Assembly (NCBI RefSeq): GCF_041200175.1
Contig: NZ_CP165727.1
Span: 4,476,501-4,540,500, forward strand
DNA length: 64,000 nucleotides
Origin: Streptomyces sp. R33
GTDB lineage: Bacteria > Actinomycetota > Actinomycetes > Streptomycetales > Streptomycetaceae
Direction of reading: 5' to 3'
Both the position numbers and the translations under genes were made by a program. This document shows, in pieces, positions 48,551 to 57,191 of the stretch (its first letter is position 1; each line of letters begins with the position of its first letter). The notes beneath the pieces are model-generated. The model did not search any database. It saw only the letters and a program-made list of their open reading frames with translations, and had not been told where the DNA came from.

Positions 48551-49843
48551 TCACACGTCCGCGCGGGGCGATGTTTCACGTGAAACATCGCCCCGTCGCT
48601 TCAGGTACACCGCCGTGAGCGCGTAGAGGACGGCCACGCTCACGATCAGCGCGACGGACTGCCCGTCCTGGGGGAGCATGAGTGCCGCCACGGCGGCCGC
48701 ACTCACGAACGCGATGTTGAAGAGCACGTCGTAGACGGAGAACACGCGGCCGCGGTAGTCGTCGTCCACATGGGACTGGATGGCCGTGTCGGTGGAGATC
48801 TTGGCGCCCTGGGTGGCGAGGCCGAGCACGAAGGCTGCGACCAGCATCGGGCCGGGCTTGAAGAACAGTCCGAGTGGCGGCACCAGGACGGCAGCCCCTG
48901 CGGAACAGGCCGTGATCCAGCCGCGGGTACCCAGCCGGCCCACCAGCCAGGGGGTGACGACGGCGGCCGTGAAGAATCCGGCCCCGGAGACGCCGACCGC
49001 GATGCCCAGCAGGGCGAGACCGCCGGACTCCGTGTCCGACCAGGAGTAGCGGCAGAGCATGAGAAGCGTCACGAACAGCGCCCCGTAGCAGAAGCGCATC
49101 AGGGTCATGGCGGTGAGCGCCTGGGCCGCCTCGCGCCGGGAGGCCAGGTGTCGCAGCCCTTCGGCCATGCCCCGGACGGTCAGGGCGACCCCCTCGGCGA
49201 CCGACGGGTGGACCTGTCCGGCAGGGTGGTCCGGTCCGAGCAGCCCCACGGCCAGACGCAGCGAGACCAGGGCCGCGCACAGGTAGAGCGCGGCGCCGAG
49301 CAGCACCACCACGGCGTTGGAATCGGAAGCCAGCAGCTGGACGAGGAAGGCGAGTCCGCCGCCGGCGACCGCCGCGAGCGTCCCTGCCGTGGGCGAGAGC
49401 GAATTGGCGGTGACCAGCTGGGCGGGGCCGACGACGCGGGGCAGGGACGCGGCGAGCCCGGCCAGGACGAAGCGGTTGACGGCGGTCACCGAGAGGGCCG
49501 AGGCGTAGAAGAGCCAGTCGGGGACGTGCGCGACGATCAGCACGCCGGTGCCGCACGCGAGGAGTGCCCGCAGCAGGTTGCCGTAGAGGAAGACCTGTCG
49601 GCGCCGCCACCGGTCGAGCAGCACCCCGGCGAAGGGACCGATCACCGAGTAGGGCAGCAGCAGGACCGCCATGGCCGAGGCGATGGCCGCGGGCGAGGTC
49701 TGCTTCTCCGGGGAGAACACCACGTACGTGGCGAGCGCCACCTGGTACACGCCGTCCGCCGCCTGGGAGAGCAGCCGTACGGCGAGCAGGTTGCGGAAGT
49801 CCCTCAGGCGCAGGAGTACGCGCAGATCACGTACGACAGGCAT
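48551..49843 (-). CDS. MFS transporter
   Basis: 430 residues from the ATG at 49843, with about twelve membrane segments and the loop motif DRWRRRQVFLYGNLLRA between helices 2 and 3. Typical of drug or metabolite exporters of the MFS-1/Bcr-like group; the substrate is unknown. The last residues include DVSRET, encoded by parS site 5. It lies beyond a terminator from ino1, so it is transcribed separately. Confidence 0.9.
   Translation of the reverse strand: MPVVRDLRVLLRLRDFRNLLAVRLLSQAADGVYQVALATYVVFSPEKQTSPAAIASAMAVLLLPYSVIGPFAGVLLDRWRRRQVFLYGNLLRALLACGTGVLIVAHVPDWLFYASALSVTAVNRFVLAGLAASLPRVVGPAQLVTANSLSPTAGTLAAVAGGGLAFLVQLLASDSNAVVVLLGAALYLCAALVSLRLAVGLLGPDHPAGQVHPSVAEGVALTVRGMAEGLRHLASRREAAQALTAMTLMRFCYGALFVTLLMLCRYSWSDTESGGLALLGIAVGVSGAGFFTAAVVTPWLVGRLGTRGWITACSAGAAVLVPPLGLFFKPGPMLVAAFVLGLATQGAKISTDTAIQSHVDDDYRGRVFSVYDVLFNIAFVSAAAVAALMLPQDGQSVALIVSVAVLYALTAVYLKRRGDVSRETSPRADV
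48573..48586. other. parS site 5 (3' end of MFS gene)
   Basis: Perfect GTTTCACGTGAAAC within CGATGTTTCACGTGAAACATCG; it lies in the last 12 codons of the MFS gene and is read as VSRET. Confidence 0.95.
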
Positions 49844-49861
49844 GAGGGCAAGGGTCACATA

Positions 49862-49902
49862 CGCGGAGGGTCCCCGGGCACATTGCCCAGGGACCCTCCG
49901 CG
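49862..49902 (-). terminator. Terminator after ino1
   Basis: CGCGGAGGGTCCCcGGG pairs with CCCAGGGACCCTCCGCG across a short loop; it lies between the ino1 stop and the MFS start on the minus strand. Confidence 0.8.
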
Positions 49903-49948
49903 GAAGAACAGTCGAAGACCAGGTGTCCGAAGACACCGGGAGGGCGAC

Positions 49949-51031
49949 TTAGCGCTCGACCTCGCCCTTGATGAACTTCTCGACGTTGGCCAGGGCCTCG
50001 TCGTCGAAGTACTGCACCGGCGGGGACTTCATGAAGTAGCTCGAGGCCGACAGGATCGGGCCGCCGATGCCGCGGTCCTTGGCGATCTTCGCGGCACGCA
50101 GGGCGTCGATGATGACACCGGCGGAGTTCGGGGAGTCCCACACCTCGAGCTTGTACTCGAGGTTCAGCGGGACGTCGCCGAAGGCGCGGCCTTCGAGGCG
50201 GACGTAGGCCCACTTGCGGTCGTCGAGCCATGCGACGTAGTCGGACGGGCCGATGTGGACGTTCTTCTCGCCGAGCTCACGGTCGGGGATCTGCGAGGTG
50301 ACGGCCTGCGTCTTGGAGATCTTCTTCGACTCGAGGCGGTCCCGCTCGAGCATGTTCTTGAAGTCCATGTTGCCGCCGACGTTGAGCTGCATGGTGCGCT
50401 CGAGACGGACACCGCGGTCCTCGAACAGCTTCGCCATCACGCGGTGCGTGATGGTGGCGCCGACCTGCGACTTGATGTCGTCGCCGACGATCGGGACACC
50501 GGCCTCGGTGAACTTGTCCGCCCACTCCTTGGTGCCGGCGATGAAGACCGGGAGGGCGTTGACGAAGGCGACCTTGGCGTCGATGGCGCACTGGGCGTAG
50601 AACTTCGCCGCGTCCTCGGAGCCGACCGGCAGGTAGCAGATCAGGACGTCGACTTCGCGGTCCTTGAGGATCTGGACCACGTCGACCGGGGTCTCGGCGG
50701 ACTCCTCGATCGTCATGCGGTAGTACTTGCCCAGGCCGTCCAGGGTGTGGCCGCGCTGCACGGTCACGCCCTTGTTGGGGACGTCGCAGATCTTGATGGT
50801 GTTGTTCTCGCTGGCGCCGATGGCGTCCGAGAGGTCGAGGCCGACCTTCTTCGCGTCGACGTCGAACGCGGCGACGAACTCGATGTCACGCACGTGGTAG
50901 TCGCCGAACTGGACGTGCATCAGACCGGGGACCTTGGCCGCCGGGTCGGCGTCCTTGTAGTACTCGACGCCCTGCACCAGCGAGGCGGCGCAGTTGCCCA
51001 CGCCGACGATGGCTACGCGAACCGAACCCAT
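49949..51031 (-). CDS. ino1: myo-Inositol-1-phosphate synthase
   Basis: 360 residues from the ATG at 51031 (MGSVRVAIVGVGNCAASLVQG, the NAD site). It has GDDIKSQVGATITHR and the active-site region LNVGGNMDF. It turns glucose 6-phosphate into inositol 1-phosphate, the precursor of phosphatidylinositol and mycothiol in actinobacteria. The length matches the short actinobacterial form. The PadR gene is 49 bases upstream on the same strand, the same pairing as mycobacterial Rv0046c/Rv0047c. Confidence 0.97.
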   Translation of the reverse strand: MGSVRVAIVGVGNCAASLVQGVEYYKDADPAAKVPGLMHVQFGDYHVRDIEFVAAFDVDAKKVGLDLSDAIGASENNTIKICDVPNKGVTVQRGHTLDGLGKYYRMTIEESAETPVDVVQILKDREVDVLICYLPVGSEDAAKFYAQCAIDAKVAFVNALPVFIAGTKEWADKFTEAGVPIVGDDIKSQVGATITHRVMAKLFEDRGVRLERTMQLNVGGNMDFKNMLERDRLESKKISKTQAVTSQIPDRELGEKNVHIGPSDYVAWLDDRKWAYVRLEGRAFGDVPLNLEYKLEVWDSPNSAGVIIDALRAAKIAKDRGIGGPILSASSYFMKSPPVQYFDDEALANVEKFIKGEVER

Positions 51032-51080
51032 TCCGGTTGCTCCCTGTTTGTTCTCGGACGAGGCCTGCGAGATGCAGGCC

Positions 51081-51683
51081 TCACTTTGCAGTTTCGTCGG
51101 GCGGACCGGGTCGTCTCTGATCCCGTCCCGCCCGCTCACTCTCGATGAGCTCGTTCAGCCAGCGCACTTCGCGCTCCACGGACTCCATTCCGTGCCGCTG
51201 CAGCTCAAGGGTGTAGTCGTCGAGGCGCTCCCGCGTACGCGCGAGTGAGGCGCGCATCTTCTCCAAGCGCTCCTCGAGCCGGCTGCGACGGCCCTCCAAT
51301 ACCCTCATGCGTACTTCCCGCTCGGTCTGACCGAAGAAGGCGAAGCGGGCGGCGAAGGACTCGTCCTCCCAGGCGTCGGGGCCCGTGTGGGCCAGGAGCT
51401 CCTCGAAGTGCTCCTTACCTGCAGCCGTCAACCGGTAGACGATCTTGGCTCGGCGCCCTGCGAGTGAAGTGGCGAGAGCGTCTTCCGGGGCGTTGCCCGG
51501 TTCTTCGATCAACCAGCCGTTGGCTACCAACGTCTTGAGGCAGGGGTAGAGCGTTCCGTAGCTGAACGCCCGGAACACCCCCAGCGAGGTGTTGAGCCGC
51601 TTGCGGAGCTCGTACCCGTGCATGGGGGATTCGCGAAGGAGGCCGAGGACGGCGAACTCGAGGATGCCTGAGCGCCTGCTCAT
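51081..51683 (-). CDS. PadR family transcriptional regulator
   Basis: 200 residues: a winged helix (about 5-85, ILEFAVLGLLRESPMHGYELRKRL and AFSYGTLYPCLKTLVANGWL), then a helical dimerisation domain (LEGRRSRLEERLEKMRASLARTRERL). PadR proteins repress by binding palindromes near their own promoters. It is in one apparent operon with ino1, and a perfect palindrome lies 41 bases upstream, so it probably controls itself and inositol synthesis. The effector is unknown. Confidence 0.94.
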   Translation of the reverse strand: MSRRSGILEFAVLGLLRESPMHGYELRKRLNTSLGVFRAFSYGTLYPCLKTLVANGWLIEEPGNAPEDALATSLAGRRAKIVYRLTAAGKEHFEELLAHTGPDAWEDESFAARFAFFGQTEREVRMRVLEGRRSRLEERLEKMRASLARTRERLDDYTLELQRHGMESVEREVRWLNELIESERAGRDQRRPGPPDETAK

Positions 51684-51723
51684 CCGCCTGCCTCCTTCAC
51701 CTCTGAGTTTTTATGCCGAGCTG

Positions 51724-51742
51724 ATGTATCGGCTCGATACAT
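51724..51742. promoter_or_regulatory. Probable PadR operator
   Basis: ATGTATCG-GCT-CGATACAT is a perfect 8-base inverted repeat with a 3-base spacer, 41 bases before the padR start. It is AT-richer than its surroundings and the ATGTAT...ATACAT form matches PadR operators. Confidence 0.75.
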
Positions 51743-51786
51743 CCAGACGATAGAACGGGCTGTCTTCGGCGACAAGGGGAGATGTG

Positions 51787-51800
51787 GTGACCGGCGTCAC
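51787..51800. promoter_or_regulatory. Possible CRP-like operator upstream of class A PBP gene
   Basis: GTGACCGGCGTCAC fits the Streptomyces CRP pattern GTG-N6-GNCAC exactly. It lies between the divergent padR and PBP genes, about 157 bases before the PBP start. Binding is inferred. Confidence 0.45.
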
Positions 51801-51956
51801 ATCACCAATTCGTACCAGGCGAGTTGCCTGATTTGGGGTGAACTTCGGCACTGTTCGGGTTTTGAGCGTGCGTAGTCTGTGGGCCATGACAACGGGGGGA
51901 ACCGGAATTCACCTGCCGCTTCCAGGCCACTCGCCTGCCCGAGGAGTAGTCGTTCG

Positions 51957-54542
51957 ATGAGCGAGCACCGCCGCAAACCGCCGCAGCCCGAGGGTGGCGG
52001 ACGTGCCGCGGCCCGCCGGGCCGCCCAGCAGCGCCCTGGCCGGGGCGCCGGGCCCGCACGTGACGTCCCCACGGCGTCACCCAGCGGACCGTACGCAGAG
52101 CCGCACGGCCACGGAGGCCGTGCCGGGGCACGCCGGGCTGCCCCCCGTGGATCCGGAGGCGGTGGACGCGCCGCAGGCCCCGCCGGCCGCGGTTCGGGCC
52201 GCCCGGACAAGCGGCTGATCAACTACCCGCGCTCCGACAAGGCAGGCTGGCAGCGCTTCGTGCCGTCCTGGAAGCTGGTCTGCGGCACGGCCCTCGGCTT
52301 CTTCGCGATCATCACGGCAGGGGCCGGCATCGGCATCGCGTCGGTGAACACGCCCGACCCGAACAAGACGGCCCAAGCGCAGAACAACGTCTTCTACTGG
52401 GAAGACGGCTCCCAGATGGTGGCCACCGGCGGTTCGATGAACCGGCAGATCGTGCCCATCAACAAGATCCCCAAGTCGATGCAGAACGCCGTGATCGCCG
52501 CCGAGAACGAGTCCTTCGAGACGGACAAGGGCGTCGACCCGATGGGCATCGCCCGGGCCGTGTGGAACATGGCCAAGGGCGGCTCCACCCAGGGCGGCTC
52601 GACCATCACCCAGCAGTACGTCAAGAACACGTACCTGGACTCCGACCAGACGCTCAAGCGCAAGGCCACCGAGCTCTTCATCTCGATAAAGCTGGGCGTT
52701 TCCGAGGAGAAGGACACGATCCTCGCGGGCTACCTCAACACCGCCTACTACGGCCGGGACGCGTACGGCATCCAGGCGGCCGCGCGGGCCTACTTCGGCA
52801 AGGACTGCGTCGACCTCACGCCCTCCGAGAGCGCCTTCCTCGCCTCCGTGCTCAAGGGCCCCAACCTCTACAACCCGGACGGCGGCATCGGTGCCGCGGC
52901 CACCCCCGAGAAGAACACCGAGCGGGCCAAGGAGCGCTGGGCCTGGGTCCTGGACCGCGAGGTCGCGGTGAAGCGGATGCCGAAGGCCGAGCGGGACCAG
53001 TTCAAGGAGTTCCCCAAGATCGTTGACTCCGAGCAGGCCCGTGGCCTGGCCGGGCAGACCGGCTACCTGGTCGAGACGGCCAAGCAGTACGTGATGAAGG
53101 TCACGGGCATCACGGCCGACGAGATGGCCCGCGGCGGCTACCAGATCAAGACCACCTTCCAGAAGCCGAAGGTGGACGCACTGGTCAAGGCCGTCGAGGA
53201 CACCCGCAACGACTTCCTGGACGAGAAGGCCCGGCCCGAGTACGACACCTTCGTGCAGTTCGGCGCGGCCTCCGTGGACGTGAAGTCCGGAGCGATCGTG
53301 GCCCTGTACGGCGGCCCGGGCATGGACAAGAAGTACTTCAGCAACAACGCCAACACCATCGGCGTCCCGGTCGGATCGACCTGGAAGCCGTACGTCCTGG
53401 CGGCCGCGATGCAGTACGGCACCCAGAACTCGAACGGCCGGGGCATTTCGGCCGACAGCAAGTACAACGCGAACGACCTGACGGTGATCAACAACCGCGA
53501 CGGCAAGCCGCTGAGGGACGCGTCCGGCAAGCCGTTCAAGCAGAAGAACGAGAGCACCTACCCCTACGGATACGTGACCCTCAACGAGGCGATGGAGAAG
53601 TCCATCAACGTGCCGTTCGCACAGCTCGTCTTCGACGTGGGCCACAGCAAGGTCCGGGAGGTCGCCGAGTCCACGGGCATCCTCAAGGACTCGATGAACC
53701 CGAACAACGACGCCTCGTTCGCCCTCGGCACCTCGACCCCGAGCGCCATCCGCATGGCCGACTCCTACGCCACCTTCGCCGCCTCCGGCACCCACCGCGA
53801 GCCGTTCTCCGTGACCCGCGTCGAAAAGGACGGCAAGGAGCTGCCCGGCTTCGGGGCCCCCAAGGAACAGCGGGCGATGGACAACGCGATCGCCGACAAC
53901 ATCACCAAGGTCCTGCAGAACGTCGTCGAGAACGGCACGGGCACCAAGGTCCGGAAGCTCGGCTTCAACCGGCCCGCCGCGGGCAAGACCGGAACCACCG
54001 ACCAGAACAAGTCGGCCTGGTTCGTCGGCTACACCCCGGAGCTGTCCACCTCGGTCGCCCTGTTCCGCACCGACCCGAACTCGGCGGACAAGAAGCTGAT
54101 CTCCATGAACGGTGTGGGCGGCGTCGACTCCATCCACGGTGGCGACATCCCGGCCGCGATCTGGACCGAGTACATGAAGGAAGCCCTCAAGGGCACGCCG
54201 GTCAAGGAGTTCCCGGAGGCCGACAAGATCGGCGTCACCGCGGACGCCTCGGGCGCCCCTTCGCCGAGCCCCTCCTTCGCCCCCTCGCCGGCCCCGTCGA
54301 TGCCCTCGCCGTCGGCGAGCTCCTCGCCGCCGGTCTCCCCCAGCCCGTCGAAGGGCGGCAAGCCGACCTGCAAGCCGTGGGAGCTGTACTGCATCCCGGA
54401 CACCAGTGGCGGCACCAACACCGGCACCACCAACGGCGGCGGCGCCGGCGGATCCAGCGGATCACCGTCTCCGACGCCATCGGGCAAACCGGGCCGCCCG
54501 GGCGGAACCAGCTGGGGGACCTCGGTCGGGACCTCGGGCTGA
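51957..54542 (+). CDS. Class A penicillin-binding protein (glycosyltransferase/transpeptidase)
   Basis: 861 residues from the ATG at 51957, preceded by GAGGAG. A disordered basic N-terminus (1-90) leads to one membrane helix (about 105-127), a GT51 glycosyltransferase domain (AAENESFETDKGVDPMGIARA and GGSTITQQYVKN), and a transpeptidase domain with GSTWKP, KSINVPF and GKTGTTDQNKSAW. A Ser/Pro/Gly-rich tail of about 110 residues ends it. It both polymerises and cross-links peptidoglycan. Gene position matches mycobacterial ponA1, divergent from the padR-ino1 pair. Confidence 0.95.
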   Translation: MSEHRRKPPQPEGGGRAAARRAAQQRPGRGAGPARDVPTASPSGPYAEPHGHGGRAGARRAAPRGSGGGGRAAGPAGRGSGRPDKRLINYPRSDKAGWQRFVPSWKLVCGTALGFFAIITAGAGIGIASVNTPDPNKTAQAQNNVFYWEDGSQMVATGGSMNRQIVPINKIPKSMQNAVIAAENESFETDKGVDPMGIARAVWNMAKGGSTQGGSTITQQYVKNTYLDSDQTLKRKATELFISIKLGVSEEKDTILAGYLNTAYYGRDAYGIQAAARAYFGKDCVDLTPSESAFLASVLKGPNLYNPDGGIGAAATPEKNTERAKERWAWVLDREVAVKRMPKAERDQFKEFPKIVDSEQARGLAGQTGYLVETAKQYVMKVTGITADEMARGGYQIKTTFQKPKVDALVKAVEDTRNDFLDEKARPEYDTFVQFGAASVDVKSGAIVALYGGPGMDKKYFSNNANTIGVPVGSTWKPYVLAAAMQYGTQNSNGRGISADSKYNANDLTVINNRDGKPLRDASGKPFKQKNESTYPYGYVTLNEAMEKSINVPFAQLVFDVGHSKVREVAESTGILKDSMNPNNDASFALGTSTPSAIRMADSYATFAASGTHREPFSVTRVEKDGKELPGFGAPKEQRAMDNAIADNITKVLQNVVENGTGTKVRKLGFNRPAAGKTGTTDQNKSAWFVGYTPELSTSVALFRTDPNSADKKLISMNGVGGVDSIHGGDIPAAIWTEYMKEALKGTPVKEFPEADKIGVTADASGAPSPSPSFAPSPAPSMPSPSASSSPPVSPSPSKGGKPTCKPWELYCIPDTSGGTNTGTTNGGGAGGSSGSPSPTPSGKPGRPGGTSWGTSVGTSG

Positions 54543-54627
54543 CCCCCTCCCCCTGCTCCGACGAGGGCCGTCGCACACGGTGTGGCGGCCCTCCCGCATG
54601 CCCGGCCCCGTACGGCAGGATGAGCGC

Positions 54628-56088
54628 ATGACCAAGGTGCACGAGGAACGGCCCGTACTGCCCACCCAGCAGGACGAGGTCGCCACGGCAGGCAGCGAGT
54701 TCCTCGGCGGCCCGATGGGCCGCTACGCCCGGCTGGGCGGCCACTGGCTGACCCCGGTGCGCGTCGTGGTCCTCGTCGCCCTCGGGCTGTTCGCGCTCGG
54801 CATGGTGCAGAAGCTGCCCTGCTACGACTGGGCGTGGTTCCGCGGAGCCGGCTCGCAGTACACGCACGCCTGCTACTCGGACATCCCGCACCTCTTCGCC
54901 GTACGCGGCTTCGCCGACGGACTCACGCCCTACTTCGACCGGCTCCCCGGCGACATGGAGTACCTGGAGTACCCGGTGCTCACCGGGCTCTTCATGGAGG
55001 TCGCCTCCTGGCTGACCCCCGGCAGCGGCTCCATGCAGCACCGCGAGCAGATGTACTGGATGGTCAACGCGGGGATGCTGATGGCCTGCGCCGCGGTCAT
55101 CGCCGTGTGCGTCGCACGCACCCACCACCGCCGGCCCTGGGACGCGCTGCTCTTCGCCCTCGCACCCGCCTACGCGCTCACCGCGACGATCAACTGGGAC
55201 CTGCTGGCCATCGCCCTGACCGCCGCGGGAATGCTCATGTGGTCCCGCGGCCGGACCGTGCTCTTCGGCGTCTTCATCGGCCTGGCCACTGCGGCGAAGC
55301 TGTATCCCGTCCTGCTGCTCGGCGTGCTGTTCGTGCTGTGCTGGCGGTCCGGGAAGTGGCGGGCGTTCGGCTCCGCCGCCCTCGGCGCGGCCGTCTCCTG
55401 GCTCCTGGTGAACCTGCCGGTCATGATCTACGCCTGGGACGGCTGGAAGAAGTTCTACACGTTCAGCCAGGAACGGCCGATCGACTTCGGGTCCGTGTGG
55501 CTGCTCATCTCCCAGCGCTCCGGGAACCCCCTGCACGACGCCAACACGTACGCGACGGGCCTGACGCTGCTGCTGTGCGCGGGCATCGGAGTGCTGACGC
55601 TGACCGCCCCGCGCCGCCCGCGCTTCGCCCAGCTGGCCTTCCTGGTCGTGGCCGCCTTCATCCTGGCCAACAAGGTCTACTCGCCGCAGTACGTGCTGTG
55701 GCTCATCCCGCTGGCGGCGCTGGCCAGGCCGCGCTGGCGGGACTTCCTGATCTGGCAGGCCGGCGAGGTCGTGTACTTCCTCGGGATCTGGCTGTACCTC
55801 GCCTACACGACCAGCGGGGACAAGCACCAGGGCCTGCCCGTGGAGGGCTACCAGGTGGCGATCGCCGCCCACCTGCTGACGACCCTCTACCTGTGCGGGG
55901 TGGTCGTCCGCGACATCCTGATGCCCGAGCGGGACGTCGTACGCCGCGACGGGTCGGACGACCCGTCGGGAGGGGTCCTGGACGGGGCCGAGGACGTCTT
56001 CGCGCTGTCGGACGCCGCGAGGGCGCCGCAGGATGCGGCGCCCTCGGAGGGACAGCGGGTCGAGTGGGGCATGGCCCGCAAGGACTGA
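54628..56088 (+). CDS. GT87-like (DUF2029) polyprenol-dependent glycosyltransferase, membrane protein
   Basis: 486 residues from the ATG at 54628. About ten to twelve membrane segments, with the first outer loop PCYDWAWFRGAGSQYTHACYSDIPHLFAVRGF and a YLEYPVLTGLFMEVASW segment typical of DUF2029/GT-C fold mannosyltransferases. It probably transfers a sugar from a polyprenyl carrier outside the membrane. The acceptor is unknown. The same family (Rv0051) follows ponA1 in Mycobacterium, so a role with the PBP is plausible. It ends 4 bases from the convergent racemase-like gene. Confidence 0.85.
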   Translation: MTKVHEERPVLPTQQDEVATAGSEFLGGPMGRYARLGGHWLTPVRVVVLVALGLFALGMVQKLPCYDWAWFRGAGSQYTHACYSDIPHLFAVRGFADGLTPYFDRLPGDMEYLEYPVLTGLFMEVASWLTPGSGSMQHREQMYWMVNAGMLMACAAVIAVCVARTHHRRPWDALLFALAPAYALTATINWDLLAIALTAAGMLMWSRGRTVLFGVFIGLATAAKLYPVLLLGVLFVLCWRSGKWRAFGSAALGAAVSWLLVNLPVMIYAWDGWKKFYTFSQERPIDFGSVWLLISQRSGNPLHDANTYATGLTLLLCAGIGVLTLTAPRRPRFAQLAFLVVAAFILANKVYSPQYVLWLIPLAALARPRWRDFLIWQAGEVVYFLGIWLYLAYTTSGDKHQGLPVEGYQVAIAAHLLTTLYLCGVVVRDILMPERDVVRRDGSDDPSGGVLDGAEDVFALSDAARAPQDAAPSEGQRVEWGMARKD

Positions 56089-56092
56089 CCGG

Positions 56093-57124
56093 TCAGGCGT
56101 CGAGCACCCGGTCGAACTGCGTGGTGGTGTGGCGCAGGTGCGCCACCAGCTCGTCGCCGACCTTCGGCTCGGGGGCGTCCGACGGCACGAACAGGATCGA
56201 GACCTGCATGTGCGGGGGCTCCGCGAACCAGCGCTGCTTGCCCGCCCACACGAACGGCGACAGGTTCCGGTTCACGGTGGCCAGACCGGCCCGGGCGACG
56301 CCCTTGGCGCGCGGCATCACGCCGTGCAGGGCCTTGGGGGCCTCCAGGCCCACCCCGTGCGAGGTCCCGCCGGCGACCACGACCAGCCAGCCGTCGGAAG
56401 CCGCCTTCTGCTGCCGGTAGCCGAACCGGTCGCCCTTGGCGACGCGCGTGACGTCCAGGACGGCGCCGCGGTACTCGGTCGCCTCGTGGTCGCCCAGCCA
56501 CAGCCGGGTGCCGATCCGCGCCCGGAAGCGGGTCTGCGGGAACTGCTGCTGCAGCCGCGCCAGCTCCTCGGCCCGCAGGTGGCTGACGAACATGGTGTGC
56601 AGCGGAAGCCGGGCCGCGCGCAGCCGGTCCATCCAGCCGATGACCTCCTCGACGGCGTCCGAGCCGTCCGGGCGGTCCAGCGGCAGGTGCAGGGCGAAGC
56701 CCTCCAGCCGCACGTCCTCGATCGCCGAGTGCAGCTGGCTCAGGTCCTGCTCGGAGATGCCGTGGCGGCGCATCGAGCTCATGCACTCGATGACCACGCG
56801 GGCGCCGACCAGGCCGCGGACCCCGTCCAGCGAGGACACCGAGCGGATCACCCGGTCCGGCAGCGGCACCGGCTCCTCGCCCCGCCGGAACGGGGTGAGG
56901 ACGAGCAGGTCACCGCCGAAGAAGTCCTTGATGCTGGCGGCCTCGTACGTGGTCCCGACGGCCAGGACGTCGGCGCCCAGCCGGGTCGCCTCCTCGCACA
57001 GCCGCTCGTGGCCGAAGCCGTAGCCGTTGCCCTTGCAGACCGGGATCATCCCGGGGAACTGGTCCTGGATCTGCTTCTGGTGCGCACGCCAGCGCGCGGT
57101 GTCGACGTAGAGCGTGAGCGCCAT
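56093..57124 (-). CDS. Alanine racemase-like PLP-dependent protein
   Basis: 343 residues from the ATG at 57124. The N-terminal fold has MIPVCKGNGYGFGHERL, matching the PLP-lysine motif of alanine racemases (VVKANAYGHG). RARIGTRLWLGDH and GDRFGYRQQ are the candidate second-domain motifs. The C-terminal half is shorter and diverged relative to Alr, and the usual SYG around the catalytic Tyr reads FGY. It may act on another amino acid, or on a residue for FemX encoded 67 bases upstream. The pair is conserved in Streptomyces. Confidence 0.82.
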   Translation of the reverse strand: MALTLYVDTARWRAHQKQIQDQFPGMIPVCKGNGYGFGHERLCEEATRLGADVLAVGTTYEAASIKDFFGGDLLVLTPFRRGEEPVPLPDRVIRSVSSLDGVRGLVGARVVIECMSSMRRHGISEQDLSQLHSAIEDVRLEGFALHLPLDRPDGSDAVEEVIGWMDRLRAARLPLHTMFVSHLRAEELARLQQQFPQTRFRARIGTRLWLGDHEATEYRGAVLDVTRVAKGDRFGYRQQKAASDGWLVVVAGGTSHGVGLEAPKALHGVMPRAKGVARAGLATVNRNLSPFVWAGKQRWFAEPPHMQVSILFVPSDAPEPKVGDELVAHLRHTTTQFDRVLDA

Positions 57125-57191
57125 GCCCGTCCGGAGCCTCTCTCGAAAGCTGCAAGGTGCAGCGGTGCGGTGTGGGGGATGCAGCAGCAGG

